64,000 bases of DNA from Dechloromonas sp. (GTDB lineage Bacteria; Pseudomonadota; Gammaproteobacteria; Burkholderiales; Rhodocyclaceae), in assembly GCA_028687035.1 (NCBI GenBank), contig JAQUAX010000010.1, positions 62,001-126,000 of the forward strand, read 5' to 3'. Shown piece by piece: positions 13,134 to 30,034 of the stretch (its first letter is position 1; each line of letters opens with the position of its first letter). Below the pieces are notes generated by a model. The model saw only the letters and a program-made list of their open reading frames with translations, was not told the DNA's origin and searched no databases. A program made the position numbers and the translations under genes.

Positions 13134-14456
13134 ATGAAAATCACCGTTGTCGGCACCGGCTACGTCGGTCTGGTCAGTGGCACCTGCCTGGCGGAAGTGG
13201 GCAACGACGTCCTGTGCCTGGACGTCGATCCGAACAAGATCCGCATCCTGGAAGAGGGCGGCATCCCGATCTACGAGCCGGGGCTGGAGGACATGGTCCG
13301 GCGCAACGTCGCGGCCGGCCGGCTGCATTTCACGACGGACATCGAGAAGGCCGTGCAGCATGGGACGATCCAGTTCATCGCGGTGGGCACGCCGCCGGAC
13401 GAGGACGGCTCGGCGGACCTGCAGTACGTGCTCGGCGCGGCGCGCAACATTGGCCGGCTGATGACCGACTACAAGGTGGTCGTCGACAAGAGCACGGTGC
13501 CGGTTGGGACCGGCGCCAAGGTGCGGGCGGCGATTGCCGACGAATTGCAGAAGCGCGCGGTGGACATCCCGTACAGCGTCGTTTCCAACCCGGAATTCCT
13601 GAAGGAAGGCGCCGCGGTCGAGGACTTCATGCGGCCGGACCGCATCGTCGTCGGCGCCGAGGACGAACAGGCGATCCACCTGATGCGGGCGCTGTACGCG
13701 CCGTTCCAGCGCAACCACGAGCGGCTGATCGTCACCGACGTGAAGAGCGCGGAACTGACCAAGTACGCCGCCAACGCGATGCTGGCGACGCGGATCAGCT
13801 TCATGAACGAACTGGCGAACCTGGCCGAAGTGCTCGGTGCCGACATCGAAATGGTGCGTCAGGGCATCGGTTCGGACCCGCGCATCGGCTACCACTTCCT
13901 GTACCCGGGCTGCGGCTACGGCGGCTCGTGCTTCCCGAAGGACGTCAAGGCGCTGATCCGGACGGCCAAGGACGACGCCGGCATCGACCTCAAGGTGCTG
14001 AACGCCGTCGAGGCAGCCAACGACGCGCAGAAGCACGTGCTGACCGGCAAGATCAAGGCGCGCTTCGGCGAGGACCTGACGGGGCGGCATTTCGCGCTGT
14101 GGGGCCTGGCCTTCAAGCCGAACACCGACGACATGCGCGAGGCGCCGAGCCGCGAGCTGATCGCCGACCTGTTCGCGGCCGGCGCCACGGTTTCGGCCTA
14201 CGACCCGGTCGCGATGCACGAGACGCAGCGCATCTTCGGCGACGAGGCGCGCCTGAGCTATGCGGAAAACCCGATGGGCGCGCTGAAGGACGCCGATGCG
14301 CTGGTCATCGTCACCGAATGGAAGGAATTCCGCAGCCCGGATTTCGACGCGATCAAGGCGGCGCTGAAGCAGCCGGTGATTTTCGACGGCCGTAACCTGT
14401 ACGACCCGAAGTTCGTGCGCGGCCAGGGCATCGACTACCGGGCGATCGGACGCTGA
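13134..14456 (+). CDS. ugd: UDP-glucose 6-dehydrogenase
   Basis: Ugd oxidises UDP-glucose to UDP-glucuronate for surface polysaccharides. The 440 residues begin with a Rossmann motif, [16 protein letters not shown]. The catalytic cysteine lies in [13 protein letters not shown] (about residue 263), and the middle-domain [20 protein letters not shown] segment is present. The ATG at 13134 follows AGGAAACAGC, only 9 bp after lapB. A longer in-frame extension into lapB is open but is not supported. There are no polysaccharide genes alongside, so its product pathway is not visible here. Confidence 0.96.
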   Translation: MKITVVGTGYVGLVSGTCLAEVGNDVLCLDVDPNKIRILEEGGIPIYEPGLEDMVRRNVAAGRLHFTTDIEKAVQHGTIQFIAVGTPPDEDGSADLQYVLGAARNIGRLMTDYKVVVDKSTVPVGTGAKVRAAIADELQKRAVDIPYSVVSNPEFLKEGAAVEDFMRPDRIVVGAEDEQAIHLMRALYAPFQRNHERLIVTDVKSAELTKYAANAMLATRISFMNELANLAEVLGADIEMVRQGIGSDPRIGYHFLYPGCGYGGSCFPKDVKALIRTAKDDAGIDLKVLNAVEAANDAQKHVLTGKIKARFGEDLTGRHFALWGLAFKPNTDDMREAPSRELIADLFAAGATVSAYDPVAMHETQRIFGDEARLSYAENPMGALKDADALVIVTEWKEFRSPDFDAIKAALKQPVIFDGRNLYDPKFVRGQGIDYRAIGR

Positions 14457-14587
14457 ACCGCCTGCGCGGCGGCGCTGCCGCCGCCCGGGCCGGGCATGCG
14501 GCTTGCTGCACTGTCCGGCCGGCGAGGCGCGCGGCCCGGGCGGCGCGCTTCGCCGGCATCCACCAACTCTCGAGTGCAAGCTAGACC

Positions 14588-15487
14588 ATGTATAAAACCC
14601 TGCAGGATTTCGTCGGCAATACCCCGCTCGTCCGCCTGGTGCGCATCCCCGGCGCCGACAACGAACGGCGCGGCAACGTCATTCTCGCCAAGCTGGAAGG
14701 CAACAATCCGGCCGGCTCGGTCAAGGACCGGCCGGCGCTGTCGATGATCGCCCGCGCCGAGGCCCGCGGCGACATCAAGCCGGGCGACACGCTGATCGAG
14801 GCGACGTCCGGCAACACCGGCATCGCGCTGGCGATGGCGGCGGCGATCAAGGGCTACCGGATGATCCTGGTGATGCCCGAGAACCAGAGCATCGAGCGCC
14901 GCCAGAGCATGCGCGCCTACGGCGCCGAACTGGTGCTGACGCCGCGCGACGGCGGCATGGAACTGGCCCGCGACGTTGCCGAGAAGATGCGCGACGAAGG
15001 GAAGGGCATCATCCTCGACCAGTTCGCCAATCCGGACAACCCGCTCGCCCATTACGAAGGCACCGGCCCGGAAATCTGGCGCGATACCGAAGGGCGCGTG
15101 ACCCACTTCGTGTCGAGCATGGGAACGACCGGAACGATCATGGGCACCAGCCGCTACCTGAAGGAAATGAACCCGGCGATCGAGATCGTCGGCTGCCAGC
15201 CGGAAGAGGGCAGCCAGATCGCCGGCATCCGCAAGTGGCCGGAAGCCTACCTGCCGAAAATCTACGACCGGACCAACGTCGACCGCATCGAGTACGTCAG
15301 CCAGGCCGACGCCGAGGCGATGACCCGCCGGCTGGCGGTCGAGGAGGGCATCTTCGCCGGCATCTCGTCGGGCGGCGCGCTGGCCGTCGCGCTGCGCCTC
15401 GCGGAGCGGCTCGAGAACGCGGTGATCGTCTCCATCGTCTGCGACCGCGGCGACCGTTACCTGTCGACCGGCGTCTTCCCGGCATGA
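14588..15487 (+). CDS. cysM: Cysteine synthase B
   Basis: CysM makes cysteine from O-acetylserine and sulfide or thiosulfate using PLP. The 299 residues contain the PLP lysine in GNNPAGSVKDRPA, the substrate loop TSGNTGIALAM and the phosphate-binding GTTGTIMG. The sequence RRQSMRAYGAEL and the short length fit the CysM rather than the CysK branch. The 131 bases upstream (14457-14587) are very GC-rich with self-complementary stretches but no clear promoter. Confidence 0.94.
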   Translation: MYKTLQDFVGNTPLVRLVRIPGADNERRGNVILAKLEGNNPAGSVKDRPALSMIARAEARGDIKPGDTLIEATSGNTGIALAMAAAIKGYRMILVMPENQSIERRQSMRAYGAELVLTPRDGGMELARDVAEKMRDEGKGIILDQFANPDNPLAHYEGTGPEIWRDTEGRVTHFVSSMGTTGTIMGTSRYLKEMNPAIEIVGCQPEEGSQIAGIRKWPEAYLPKIYDRTNVDRIEYVSQADAEAMTRRLAVEEGIFAGISSGGALAVALRLAERLENAVIVSIVCDRGDRYLSTGVFPA

Positions 15488-16269
15488 AGCCCGTCCTCGT
15501 CTTCGACATCGAGACCATTCCGGACGTCGCCGGCCTGCGCCGGCTCGGCGACCTGCCGGCCGGGCTGTCCGACGACGAGGTCGCCGAACTCGCATTCCAG
15601 CAGCGGCGGGCGAAGACCGGCAACGATTTCCTGCCGCTGCACCTGCAGCGCATCGTCAGCATTTCCTGCGTGCTGCGCACCCTCGAAGGCTTCAAGGTCT
15701 GGTCGCTGGCCGAACCCGACCTCGACGAAGCGGCGATCATCCAGCGCTTCTTCGACGGCATCGAGAAATTCACGCCGCAGATCGTGTCCTGGAACGGCGG
15801 CGGCTTCGACCTGCCGGTGCTGCATTACCGCGGCATGCTGCACGGCGTCGCGGCGCCGCGCTACTGGGATCTCGGCGACGGCGACTACGCCGACTCGCGC
15901 GACTTCAAGTGGAACAACTACATCAGCCGCTACCACACGCGGCACCTCGACCTGATGGACCTGCTGGCGCTGTACAACGGCCGCGCCAACGCGCCGCTCG
16001 ACGACCTGGCCAAGCTGTTCGGCTTTCCCGGCAAGCTCGGCATGGACGGCAGCAAGGTGTGGGAAGCCTGGCAGGCCGGCCGGATTGCCGAGATCCGCGA
16101 CTATTGCGAGACCGACGTGGTCAATACCTATCTCGTCTACAATCGCTTCCGCCGGATGCGCGGTGAACTGACCGCCGACGAGGAAATCGCCGAGGCCGAA
16201 TTCGTCAAGGCCCAGCTCGCCCGCATCGCCGCACCGCACTGGACCGAATTCCTGGCCGCCTGGAACTGA
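15484..16269 (+). CDS. Predicted DEDDy-type 3'-5' exonuclease (PolB-like proofreading fold)
   Basis: This is a 261-residue protein of the predicted 3'-5' exonuclease family related to the PolB proofreading domain. Motif I is VFDIETIPD, motif [17 protein letters not shown], and motif [16 protein letters not shown], giving the four acidic DEDD metal ligands plus the tyrosine. No polymerase domain is attached. The ATG overlaps the cysM stop (ATGA), and this order (cysM then exonuclease) occurs in related genomes. Its substrate is not known from sequence. Confidence 0.9.
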   Translation: MKPVLVFDIETIPDVAGLRRLGDLPAGLSDDEVAELAFQQRRAKTGNDFLPLHLQRIVSISCVLRTLEGFKVWSLAEPDLDEAAIIQRFFDGIEKFTPQIVSWNGGGFDLPVLHYRGMLHGVAAPRYWDLGDGDYADSRDFKWNNYISRYHTRHLDLMDLLALYNGRANAPLDDLAKLFGFPGKLGMDGSKVWEAWQAGRIAEIRDYCETDVVNTYLVYNRFRRMRGELTADEEIAEAEFVKAQLARIAAPHWTEFLAAWN

Positions 16270-16288
16270 TCCGGGGCGGCGTTATAAT
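16261..16288 (+). promoter_or_regulatory. Probable promoter of ppa
   Basis: A perfect -10 box TATAAT lies at 16283-16288, with a weak -35 TGGAAC 16 bases upstream inside the end of the exonuclease gene. Transcription would start about 30 bases before the ppa ATG. Confidence 0.55.
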
Positions 16289-16325
16289 CGCAAGTTCTCA
16301 AACCCAACCGAAGAGTGATAAAAAA

Positions 16326-16874
16326 ATGGCTCTTAACTACGTTCCCGCCGGCAAGTCCCTCCCCGAAGATTTCAACGTGATCATCGAGATCACGGCGCAT
16401 TCCGACCCGGTCAAGTACGAAGTCGACAAGGAAACCGGCGCGATCTTCGTCGATCGCTTCATGGGTACCGCGATGCACTACCCGTGCAACTACGGCTACA
16501 TCAACCACACCATCGCCGGCGACGGCGACCCGGTCGACGTGCTGGTCGTCACCCCGTTCGGCCTGCCGCCGGGCGTCGTCGTCCGCTGCCGCGCGCTGGG
16601 CATGCTGGCCATGGAAGACGAAGGCGGCCAGGACGCCAAGCTGCTCGCCGTGCCGGTGCCGAAGATCAGCCAGACCTACAACGACGTCAAGACCCACGAA
16701 GACATCCCGCAGATCCTGCGCGACCAGATCGAGCACTTCTTCTCGCACTACAAGGATCTGGAAAAGGGCAAGTGGGTCAAGGTCGTCGGCTGGCAGGGCA
16801 TCGAAGCCGCCCACAAGGAAATCATGGAAGGCGTCGCCCGCTACGAGGCCGAAGCCGCCGCCGAGGCCAAGTAA
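16326..16874 (+). CDS. ppa: Inorganic pyrophosphatase (family I)
   Basis: Ppa hydrolyses pyrophosphate and pulls biosynthetic reactions forward. The 182 residues contain the metal-binding signature [10 protein letters not shown] and the N-terminal [17 protein letters not shown]. The length is normal for bacterial family I enzymes. The leader is A-rich (GTGATAAAAAA) immediately before the ATG, and a TATAAT box lies about 38 bases upstream, in keeping with strong expression. nadE follows after 6 bases; NAD synthetase releases pyrophosphate, so the pairing makes metabolic sense. Confidence 0.97.
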   Translation: MALNYVPAGKSLPEDFNVIIEITAHSDPVKYEVDKETGAIFVDRFMGTAMHYPCNYGYINHTIAGDGDPVDVLVVTPFGLPPGVVVRCRALGMLAMEDEGGQDAKLLAVPVPKISQTYNDVKTHEDIPQILRDQIEHFFSHYKDLEKGKWVKVVGWQGIEAAHKEIMEGVARYEAEAAAEAK

Positions 16875-16880
16875 GCTCCC

Positions 16881-18872
<1,992 letters not shown>

Positions 18873-18930
18873 TTTCTGCCGCCTTTCCGCGGTCGACCGC
18901 GGAAACAGCGCGAATTCCCGGCGGGGCGGC

Positions 18931-20878
<1,948 letters not shown>

Positions 20879-20940
20879 CGCCGCGTAACTCCATGAACGG
20901 AAACTGATTTCGTGTTTTTTTTCAAGCTTGTTGTGAAGCC

Positions 20941-23250
20941 ATGGTAAGCGTGCGAACCCGCCGGATGGAACGCCAGGGGCAGTTGCCGGACAAGATCGGC
21001 TCGCTGCTGCAGGAATCGCGCTGGCTCGGCGTCGGCGCCGTCGCGCTGTTCCTCGGCATGGCGCTGTGGGGATTCGACCGCCAGGACCCGGGCTGGTCGC
21101 ATTCGGTGGTCGGCGGCGCCACGCACAACCCGGCCGGCCGGGCCGGCGCCTGGTTCGCCGACCTGCTGCTCTACCTGTTCGGCCTGTCCGCCTGGTGGTG
21201 GATCGTGCTGTTCGGCATGTTCGTCTGGTGGGGCGTGCGCAAGTTCCACACCGCCGGCGAGCGCCAGGAACGGCCGCTGTACATCGCGCTCGGTGGCTTC
21301 GGTTTCCTGCTGGTCGCCAGTTCGTCGCTCGAGGCGCTGCGCTTCTATTCGCTGAAGGCCGAGCTGCCGCTGGCGCCCGGCGGTCTGTTCGGCGTCGAGC
21401 TGGGCGGCGCGCTGGCCGGACTGTTCGGCTACACCGGGTCGACGCTGCTGCTGCTGGCCATGCTGGCCGCGGGCTGGAGCGTGTTTTCCGGCATGTCCTG
21501 GCTGTGGGCTTTCGAGAAGCTGGGCCAGGGCCTGGAGGCGGGCCTGGCTTTCCTGTACGCACGGGTCGATGCCTGGCGCGACCGCCAGATCGGCCGCGAG
21601 GTCGCGCAGCAGCGCGAGGTCGTCGTCGAGGAGGAAAAGCGGCGCGGCGAACTGCACGAGCCGATCATCATCGAGACGCCGCCGCCCGAGGTGCCGGTGT
21701 CGAAGAAGGCCGAGGCGCGCATCGAGCGCGAGAAACAGGTCCCGCTGTTCCCCGAGGCCGTCGTCGGCGGCCAGCTGCCGCCGCTGCACCTGCTCGACCC
21801 GGCCCCCCCGGCGACCGAGACGGTCAGCCCGGAAACGCTGGAATTCACGTCCCGCCTGATCGAGCGCAAGCTCGCCGACTTCGGCGTCCAGGTCAAGGTG
21901 CTGGCCGCCTTGCCCGGCCCGGTGATCACCCGCTACGAAATCGAGCCGGCGGTCGGCGTCAAGGGCGCCCAGATCGTCAACCTGGCGCGCGACCTGGCGC
22001 GCGCGCTGGCGCTGGTGTCGATCCGCGTCGTCGAGACGGTGCCCGGCAAGTCGTGCATGGCGCTCGAACTGCCCAACCCGAGGCGGCAGACGGTCAAGCT
22101 GTCCGAAATCATTTCGAGCAAGCCCTACCACGACATGCACAGCCCGCTGACGGTCAGCCTCGGCAAGGACATCGGCGGCCAGCCGGTGGTCGCCGACCTG
22201 GCCAAGACGCCGCACCTGCTGGTCGCCGGCACGACCGGTTCCGGCAAGTCGGTCGGCGTCAATGCGATGATCCTGTCGATGCTGTACAAGGCCGAGCCGG
22301 ACCAGGTCCGGCTGATCATGGTCGACCCCAAGATGCTCGAACTGTCGATCTACGAGGGCATCCCGCACCTGCTGGCGCCGGTCGTCACCGACATGAAGCA
22401 GGCGGCCAACGCGCTGCACTGGTGCGTCACCGAGATGGAAAAGCGCTACAAGCTGATGGCGGCGATGGGCGTGCGCAACATCGCCGGCCTGAACGCCAAG
22501 ATCAAGGAAGCCGAGAAGAAGGGCGAGCACATCCCGAATCCGCTCAGCCTGACGCCGGAAACGCCCGAGCCGCTGAAGACCATGCCCTTCATCGTCGTCA
22601 TCATCGACGAGCTGGCCGACCTGATGATGGTCGTCGGCAAGAAGGTCGAGGAACAGATCGCGCGCCTGGCGCAGAAGGCGCGCGCTTCCGGCATCCACCT
22701 GGTGCTGGCGACGCAGCGCCCGTCGGTCGATGTGATCACCGGCCTGATCAAGGCCAACATTCCGACCCGGCTGTCGTTCCAGGTGTCGAGCAAGATCGAC
22801 TCGCGCACCATCCTCGACCAGATGGGCGCCGAAGCGCTGCTCGGCATGGGCGACATGCTGTACCTGGCGCCGGGCACCGGCTACCCGACCCGCGTCCATG
22901 GCGCTTTCGTGTCCGACGACGAGGTGCACCGCGTCGTCGAGCACCTGAAGGCGACCGGCACGCCGGAATACGTCGAGGACATCCTCACCGGCGGCGGTGG
23001 CGACGATGACGAGGGCAGCGGCGAATCCGGCGAGGGCAGCGGCGACGCCGAGGCCGATCCGCTGTACGACCAGGCCGTCGATATCGTGCTGAAGAACCGC
23101 CGGGCGTCGATCTCGCTGGTCCAGCGCCACCTGCGCATCGGCTACAACCGCTCGGCGCGGCTGATCGAGGCGATGGAAAAGGCCGGCCTGGTGTCGGCGA
23201 TGGACGCGCGCGGCGGCCGTGAAGTGCTGGCGCGCCGGGAGGCCGAATGA
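20941..23250 (+). CDS. ftsK: DNA translocase FtsK
   Basis: FtsK is a septal ATPase that pumps DNA and activates XerCD at dif. The 769 residues show N-terminal membrane helices up to about residue 185 and a short linker (about 190-290) much shorter than in E. coli. The RecA-type motor has Walker [15 protein letters not shown] and Walker [14 protein letters not shown]. The C-terminal gamma winged helix (about 700-765) includes [21 protein letters not shown] Gly/Asp-rich acidic hinge near residues 680-705 precedes gamma. The start is the ATG at 20941; a second in-frame ATG lies 24 bases later. Confidence 0.96.
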   Translation: MVSVRTRRMERQGQLPDKIGSLLQESRWLGVGAVALFLGMALWGFDRQDPGWSHSVVGGATHNPAGRAGAWFADLLLYLFGLSAWWWIVLFGMFVWWGVRKFHTAGERQERPLYIALGGFGFLLVASSSLEALRFYSLKAELPLAPGGLFGVELGGALAGLFGYTGSTLLLLAMLAAGWSVFSGMSWLWAFEKLGQGLEAGLAFLYARVDAWRDRQIGREVAQQREVVVEEEKRRGELHEPIIIETPPPEVPVSKKAEARIEREKQVPLFPEAVVGGQLPPLHLLDPAPPATETVSPETLEFTSRLIERKLADFGVQVKVLAALPGPVITRYEIEPAVGVKGAQIVNLARDLARALALVSIRVVETVPGKSCMALELPNPRRQTVKLSEIISSKPYHDMHSPLTVSLGKDIGGQPVVADLAKTPHLLVAGTTGSGKSVGVNAMILSMLYKAEPDQVRLIMVDPKMLELSIYEGIPHLLAPVVTDMKQAANALHWCVTEMEKRYKLMAAMGVRNIAGLNAKIKEAEKKGEHIPNPLSLTPETPEPLKTMPFIVVIIDELADLMMVVGKKVEEQIARLAQKARASGIHLVLATQRPSVDVITGLIKANIPTRLSFQVSSKIDSRTILDQMGAEALLGMGDMLYLAPGTGYPTRVHGAFVSDDEVHRVVEHLKATGTPEYVEDILTGGGGDDDEGSGESGEGSGDAEADPLYDQAVDIVLKNRRASISLVQRHLRIGYNRSARLIEAMEKAGLVSAMDARGGREVLARREAE

Positions 23251-23870
23251 AATCGACCGGAAAATGGCTGTTGACCGCGGCCTGCCTGCTGCTGCCGCTG
23301 GCCGCCGACGCGGCCAGCGCGATCGACCAGCTGCACGTCTTCCTGAAGGGCACGCGGACGCTGAAGGCCGAATTCGCGCAGACGGTCGTCGCGCGCAGCG
23401 GCCGCAAGCCGCAGCAATCGGCCGGCACCGTCGCGATCTCCCGGCCGGGCAAGCTGCGCTGGGAAATCCTCCGGCCCTATCCGCAGCTGGTCGTCGGCGA
23501 CGGCGAGCGCATCTGGATTCACGATCCGGACCTGCAGCAGGTTACCGTGCGCAAGGCCGGCCAGGCCCTCGGCGCCTCGCCGGCCGCGCTGCTGGCCGGC
23601 AGCAACGAACTCGAGAAGAACTTCGCGCTGGCCGATGCCGGCGAGGCCGACGGCCTGGTCTGGGTCGAGGCGACGCCGAAAAGCGGCGACAGCGGCTTCG
23701 ATAAGGTCCGGATGGGTTTCGCCGGCGGCGAGCTGCGGGCGATGGAGCTGTTCGACAGCTTCGGCCAGACGACGCAGATCCGCTTCTCGCGCATCGAGCG
23801 CAACCCGGCGCTGCCGCCCGCCACCTTCAGCTTCCGGCCGCCGCCGGGCACCGACGTCGTCGGCGAGTGA
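23247..23870 (+). CDS. lolA: Outer-membrane lipoprotein carrier LolA
   Basis: LolA shuttles lipoproteins through the periplasm from LolCDE to LolB. The 207 residues start with a signal peptide ([17 protein letters not shown], cut near residue 22), followed by the LolA core with [15 protein letters not shown] and [19 protein letters not shown]. The ATG overlaps the ftsK stop by 4 bases. The ftsK-lolA-rarA-serS order is conserved in many proteobacteria; here an antisense acetyltransferase gene interrupts it. Confidence 0.94.
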   Translation: MKSTGKWLLTAACLLLPLAADAASAIDQLHVFLKGTRTLKAEFAQTVVARSGRKPQQSAGTVAISRPGKLRWEILRPYPQLVVGDGERIWIHDPDLQQVTVRKAGQALGASPAALLAGSNELEKNFALADAGEADGLVWVEATPKSGDSGFDKVRMGFAGGELRAMELFDSFGQTTQIRFSRIERNPALPPATFSFRPPPGTDVVGE

Positions 23871-23873
23871 GGC

Positions 23874-24392
23874 TCAGCCGGCCGGCCGCACCATGTAGCG
23901 GGCCGGTCCGGGGTAGCCGGCCAGCCGGGCCGCCTGCACCGGATCGGCGAGCCGCCGTTCGACGAAACCGGCGCGCTGCCAGAAGGGCAGCGCCTGCTGC
24001 ACGCAGACCAGCGCCACCGGCCAGCCCGGACGTACCGCCAGCGCGTGGCGCAGCAGATGCGACCCCAGTCCCCGGCCGCCGGCGGCCGGCGCCACCGCGA
24101 GGTCGTGCAGGTACAGGCAGTCGGGCGTCGCCGGCGGTTCGAAGCCGCCGCCCAGCGGCGTGACCTTGCCCAGCCGCGACGGGTAGCCGACCAGATAGGC
24201 CCGGATTTCGCGGTCGACCGCGGCGATCCACGCAAAATCCGGCGCCTGCGCCAGCCGCTCGCGCAGCACCGCGGCCGCTTCGTTCATTTCGGGCGGGTAG
24301 CAGGCGCGCTGCACGGCGAGCACCGCCGGCAGGTCGGCGGGCGTCATCGCGCGGATCACGGGCGGGCCGGAGAGGCGGGGGCGGGCGGTCAT
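23874..24392 (-). CDS. GNAT-family acetyltransferase
   Basis: This is a 172-residue N-acetyltransferase. The acetyl-CoA loop lies in [21 protein letters not shown], and the C-terminal [13 protein letters not shown] is the usual beta-5/alpha-4 segment. The substrate cannot be told. It is transcribed leftward between lolA and rarA. The ATG at 24392 (MTARPRLSG) is chosen over an open extension to 24551 because that extension is low-complexity and overlaps the upstream region of rarA. Confidence 0.8.
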   Translation of the reverse strand: MTARPRLSGPPVIRAMTPADLPAVLAVQRACYPPEMNEAAAVLRERLAQAPDFAWIAAVDREIRAYLVGYPSRLGKVTPLGGGFEPPATPDCLYLHDLAVAPAAGGRGLGSHLLRHALAVRPGWPVALVCVQQALPFWQRAGFVERRLADPVQAARLAGYPGPARYMVRPAG

Positions 24393-24565
24393 GCGGAGGG
24401 CGGTGCGTGGGGTTCGGCGTCCATTGTCGCATGCGCCGCCGGTTTTCCCCGGACCGGGCCGGCGGCCGCGATTGGCGCGCCGCGCGAATCCGCATACCAT
24501 GCGCAGCTTGGCGGCAGCCGCCCGGTCGAGCCGGGCCGTCTCCGCAGGCATGGACTGGAATTCCC

Positions 24566-25876
24566 GTGAGCGATCTGTTTTCTCCCCCCGGCGTCGACCG
24601 CAACGCCCCGCTGGCCGAGCAGCTGCGGCCGCGCACCCCCGACGAAGTGATCGGCCAGCAGCACCTGCTCGGCCCCGGCAAGCCGCTGCGCCTGGCCTTC
24701 GCGTCCGGCCAGCCGCATTCGATGATCCTGTGGGGGCCGCCGGGCGTCGGCAAGACCACGCTGGCGCGGATGATGGCCAGCCAGTTCGACTGCGAGTTCA
24801 TCGCGCTGTCGGCGGTGTTCTCCGGCATCAAGGAAGTCCGCGAAGCGGTCGCCCAGGCCGAGGTCTGGCGCAGCCAGGGCAAGCGGACCATCCTGTTCGT
24901 CGATGAAATCCACCGCTTCAACAAGGCGCAGCAGGACGGCTTCCTGCCCTTCGTCGAGTCCGGGCTGTTCACCTTCATCGGCGCGACCACCGAGAATCCG
25001 TCCTTCGAGGTCAATTCGGCGCTGCTGTCGCGCGCCTCGGTCTATGTGCTGAAGTCGCTCGACGCCGCCGAAATGGGGCAGTTGTTCGACCGGGCCCGCG
25101 AGCGGGCGCTGGCCGATCTCGATTTCGACGCGACGGCGCGCGAACGCCTGGTCGGCCTGGCCGACGGCGACGCCCGGCGCCTGCTGAACCTGCTCGAGCA
25201 GGTGCGCACCGCGGCGCGCGCGGCCGGCACGGCGACCGTCGACGGCGATTTCATCGAGCAGGCGATGGCGCAGAGCCTGCGCCGCTTCGACAAGGGCGGC
25301 GACGCGTTCTACGACCAGATCTCGGCGCTGCACAAGTCGGTCCGCGGCTCCAGTCCGGACGCCGCGCTGTACTGGCTGTGCCGCATGCTCGACGGCGGCG
25401 CCGACCCGCGCTACCTGGCCCGGCGCATCGTCCGCATGGCCTGGGAGGACATCGGCCTGGCCGATCCGCGGGCGATGCAGATCGCCAACGACGCGGCGGC
25501 GACCTACGAGCGTCTCGGCTCGCCCGAAGGCGAACTGGCGCTCGGTCAGGCGGTGATCTACCTGGCCGTCGCCGCCAAGTCGAACGCCGGCTACAACGCC
25601 TACAACGCCGCGCGCGCCTTCGTCGCCAAGGCCGGTTCGCAGCCGGTGCCGGTGCATCTGCGCAATGCGCCGACCAAACTGATGAAGGAACTCGGCTACG
25701 GCAAGGCCTACCGCTACGCGCACGACGAGCCGGAAGCCTACGCCGCCGGCGAGACCTACCTGCCGGACGGCATGCCGGAGCCCGGCTGGTACCGGCCGAC
25801 GCCGCGCGGGCTGGAAGGCAAGATCGCCGAGAAGCTCGCCCACCTGCGCGAACTCGACCGCAAGGCCGGCAAGTAG
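24566..25876 (+). CDS. rarA: Replication-associated recombination protein A (AAA+ ATPase)
   Basis: RarA (MgsA) is an AAA+ protein related to clamp loaders that acts at stalled forks. The 436 residues have Walker [14 protein letters not shown], Walker [17 protein letters not shown] and sensor 1 [13 protein letters not shown]. The C-terminal tetramerisation and MgsA domains contain [11 protein letters not shown]. The start is the GTG at 24566 (VSDLFSPP); the upstream frame is open to 24407 but overlaps GNAT coding sequence and lacks family similarity. Confidence 0.93.
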   Translation: MSDLFSPPGVDRNAPLAEQLRPRTPDEVIGQQHLLGPGKPLRLAFASGQPHSMILWGPPGVGKTTLARMMASQFDCEFIALSAVFSGIKEVREAVAQAEVWRSQGKRTILFVDEIHRFNKAQQDGFLPFVESGLFTFIGATTENPSFEVNSALLSRASVYVLKSLDAAEMGQLFDRARERALADLDFDATARERLVGLADGDARRLLNLLEQVRTAARAAGTATVDGDFIEQAMAQSLRRFDKGGDAFYDQISALHKSVRGSSPDAALYWLCRMLDGGADPRYLARRIVRMAWEDIGLADPRAMQIANDAAATYERLGSPEGELALGQAVIYLAVAAKSNAGYNAYNAARAFVAKAGSQPVPVHLRNAPTKLMKELGYGKAYRYAHDEPEAYAAGETYLPDGMPEPGWYRPTPRGLEGKIAEKLAHLRELDRKAGK

Positions 25877-25890
25877 GCCGCAAAAAGCAG

Positions 25891-25914
25891 AACGGCCGGA
25901 ATTCCGGCCGTTTT
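25891..25914. terminator. Bidirectional terminator between rarA and the M14 peptidase gene
   Basis: A perfect 22-bp palindrome (AACGGCCGGAA and its complement) ends with TTTT on the + strand and has an A-run on its left side, so it can serve both converging transcripts. Confidence 0.9.
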
Positions 25915-25935
25915 CAAGCGTCCACCGCGACAGTC

Positions 25936-26820
25936 TCAGGAGCGGGTCTGGCTGGCGATGTTGCGCCGCATCCAGGTCAGCATGTCCTGCCAGATTTCCT
26001 TCTGCTCGCGCAGCGGCGGCATCACCGTCGCGTGCGGCAGTTCGATGGTGATCACCGGCATGTTCTTGTGCAGGCCGCCGTAGTTGCCCAGCGAGCCCGG
26101 ATAGACGCCCAGCCGGTTCAGGTTCAGGTGGCCGAAGCGGCGCGGCTGGCGGGCCGGGCCGTCGTAGTCGAGCAGGCTGTACGGGGCGTGGATGCTGACG
26201 ATGACGTCCGGCTGGAAATCCTCGATCTGCTCGTTCAGCCAGCGCGTCTCGATCTCGGAACCGGCGCTGTCGCCCGGGTAGCGCCGCGGGTCGCGGTCGG
26301 TGCGCTTGGCCCAGTAGCTGTGCGCGTCGCGTTCCCAGTCCGGGGTCGGAAAATTGCGGTTCAGGTCGACGCCGTTGGCGTTGGCGCGCTGCGGCGGATC
26401 GGCCAGCAGGCCGTCCGGGTTGGCGACCGGGATGACGCGCCAGTGGTAGCGGCTGGCCTCGGGGTCGTCCATCCACTGCAGCCAGCGGAAGACGATCGAC
26501 GCCGAGGTCAGTTCGTCGCCGTGGATGCCGCCGATGACCAGCACGCGCGGCGCCTTGGCCCGGGCCGAGCCGCCGCTGGCGACCGGCTTCGCGGCGGGCG
26601 CGATGTCGCCGACCATCAGCGCGTGGCCGTTGTTGGAGCGGGCGCCCGGCGGCGCGAGATCGAGCTTGCGGCACTGGGCCAGCGAGACGCTGTGCAGCCG
26701 GCGGGCGATCGTCGCGCACCAGTCGTCCTGGGCCGCGTCTTCGCCGGAGTCGGCCCGGGCGCCGGCGCCGGCCAGCAGCAGGCCGAGGAGGAGCAAACGG
26801 GGGAGGAGGGGGTGTTTCAT
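25936..26820 (-). CDS. Exported M14-family zinc carboxypeptidase (MpaA-like)
   Basis: This is a 294-residue putative metallopeptidase. Zinc ligands are visible in GGIHGDELTSASI (H and E) and in the third ligand SIHAPYSLLDYD. The substrate-side VNRNF-type motif appears as GVDLNRNFPTPDW, and the late catalytic glutamate is in VITIELPHAT. A signal peptide (LLPRLLLLGLLLAGAGARA) suggests periplasmic action. MpaA-type enzymes trim murein peptides, so a role in cell-wall recycling is possible but unproven. It is divergent from serS. Confidence 0.85.
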   Translation of the reverse strand: MKHPLLPRLLLLGLLLAGAGARADSGEDAAQDDWCATIARRLHSVSLAQCRKLDLAPPGARSNNGHALMVGDIAPAAKPVASGGSARAKAPRVLVIGGIHGDELTSASIVFRWLQWMDDPEASRYHWRVIPVANPDGLLADPPQRANANGVDLNRNFPTPDWERDAHSYWAKRTDRDPRRYPGDSAGSEIETRWLNEQIEDFQPDVIVSIHAPYSLLDYDGPARQPRRFGHLNLNRLGVYPGSLGNYGGLHKNMPVITIELPHATVMPPLREQKEIWQDMLTWMRRNIASQTRS

Positions 26821-26911
26821 GACATTGGCAATGCAGGGGGGCAAGCCGTAATGATAAACGCCCGAGGCCGGTTTGCGAATTCCGGCGCGCCGGGGGCGGG
26901 AGGCTCTCGCG

Positions 26912-28584
<1,673 letters not shown>

Positions 28585-28609
28585 ATCGACGGGGGCTCCC
28601 CGCTGGAGC

Positions 28610-30034
28610 TCAGTGCCTGAGCTTCAGCCCGGGGGCGCTGCCGCCCTGCATCCCGATCATCCGTTCGACACCGGGCGCGACCGGGCGGGCCGGCAGTTCG
28701 TGGCGGACCAGGATGTCGTAATAGCTGCGGATGTTCTCGACCAGGATCACCGCTTCGCCGCCGCGGGCGCGGCCGGACTTCAGCCGCTCGTAATACTGCG
28801 GTTTGGCCAGCAGCGGCAGGATACGCTTCATCTCGTACCAGGCGTTCGGGTCGGCCTTCTGCTGGCGGGCCAGCGAACGCGCCGCGTTCAGATGGCCGGG
28901 CCCGATGTTGTAGCCGGCCAGCGCCAGCCACGTGCGGTCCGGCTCGGGGGCATCGAGCTGCTCCTTCAACAGGTTCAGGTAGCGGGCGCCGGCCAGGATG
29001 CTCTCGCGCGGGTCGAGACGGTTGCCGACGCCGAGCCGGTCGGCGGTTTCCTCGGTCAGCATCATGATGCCGCGGACGTTGGTCGGGCTGGTCGCGTTCG
29101 GGTCCCAGTGCGATTCCTGGTAGGCGATCGCGGCGATCAGCCGCCAGTCGATTCCGGTCACCGTCTCGGCCGCCTCGAAATGGCGGCGCAGCTTGGGCAG
29201 CGTCGTCTCCATCTGGCCCAGGAACTTGGTGACGTCGGCCTGGTTCAGCCGGTGGACGTGGCCGAGGTAACGCTCCTCGACGCGGGCCAGCGTGCCGTCG
29301 TGCTGGATGCGTTCGACGAAGGCGTTGGCGCGGGCCGCCAGTTCGGCGTTCGGGCGCGGGCCGAGCAGCCAGACCACCGGCTGTTCGTCGCTGAGCGCTA
29401 GCGAGGCGCGCAGGCTGGGCACGTACTGGTTGGCGATTTCTTCCAGCGTCTGGTCGATCGCGACGTATTCGACCTGGCGTTCGCCGAGCGCTTCGAGCAG
29501 GTCGAGGATGGTGCCCTGGCCGACCTCGACGACCTTCAGGTCGGGAATCTGCCGCGACAGCCGCTGCATCGTCGCGGCCTGCCGGGTGCCGGCCATCGCA
29601 TGTACGGTCTTGCCCTGCAGCTGGCCGAGGTCGGTCAGCGGCAGCGAGGCCTCGTGCTGGGCCAGCGTGTCGCGCGTCTGGAACAGCGGTGGGGTCGCCG
29701 CGTAGCCTTCGTCGGCGTGCGGCGACAGCCACGCTGCGGCGAGGTGGTAGCGGCCGTTGGCCAGTTCCGATTCCATCTGCTCGGGCGGCACGACGACGTA
29801 GCGGATGCCGACGCCCAGTTCCTGCGCGAACAGTTCGGCCAGGTCGTGCTCGATGCCCGCTGCGTTGCCCTGTTCGTCGGCGGTGTAGGTCAGCGCGCCG
29901 GGCCGGGTCAGCACGACCAGATCGTGCTGGGCCGGGGTCGGGAAGGGCAGCGGGCCACCGAAAGGCTGGTAGTCGCCGCAGGCCGCGACGACAAAAAGCG
30001 TTCCGATGAGTATCAATGTTGTTGTCCAGCGCAT
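28610..30034 (-). CDS. mltF: Membrane-bound lytic murein transglycosylase F
   Basis: MltF cleaves peptidoglycan glycan strands from the outer membrane. The 474 residues start with a lipoprotein signal whose lipobox LFVVAAC puts the modified Cys near residue 18. A periplasmic binding-protein-like domain (about 40-265) follows, then an SLT lysozyme-type domain with catalytic Glu in AIAYQESHWDP and the later MMLTEETADRLGV and LALAGYNIGPGH motifs. The ATG at 30034 is preferred; longer frames run through the tRNA-Ser gene. Confidence 0.93.
   Translation of the reverse strand: MRWTTTLILIGTLFVVAACGDYQPFGGPLPFPTPAQHDLVVLTRPGALTYTADEQGNAAGIEHDLAELFAQELGVGIRYVVVPPEQMESELANGRYHLAAAWLSPHADEGYAATPPLFQTRDTLAQHEASLPLTDLGQLQGKTVHAMAGTRQAATMQRLSRQIPDLKVVEVGQGTILDLLEALGERQVEYVAIDQTLEEIANQYVPSLRASLALSDEQPVVWLLGPRPNAELAARANAFVERIQHDGTLARVEERYLGHVHRLNQADVTKFLGQMETTLPKLRRHFEAAETVTGIDWRLIAAIAYQESHWDPNATSPTNVRGIMMLTEETADRLGVGNRLDPRESILAGARYLNLLKEQLDAPEPDRTWLALAGYNIGPGHLNAARSLARQQKADPNAWYEMKRILPLLAKPQYYERLKSGRARGGEAVILVENIRSYYDILVRHELPARPVAPGVERMIGMQGGSAPGLKLRH

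Noticed and set aside
24407..24565. Upstream extension of rarA
   Set aside because: The frame is open but overlaps the GNAT gene region and its residues do not resemble RarA; GTG at 24566 gives the family N-terminus.
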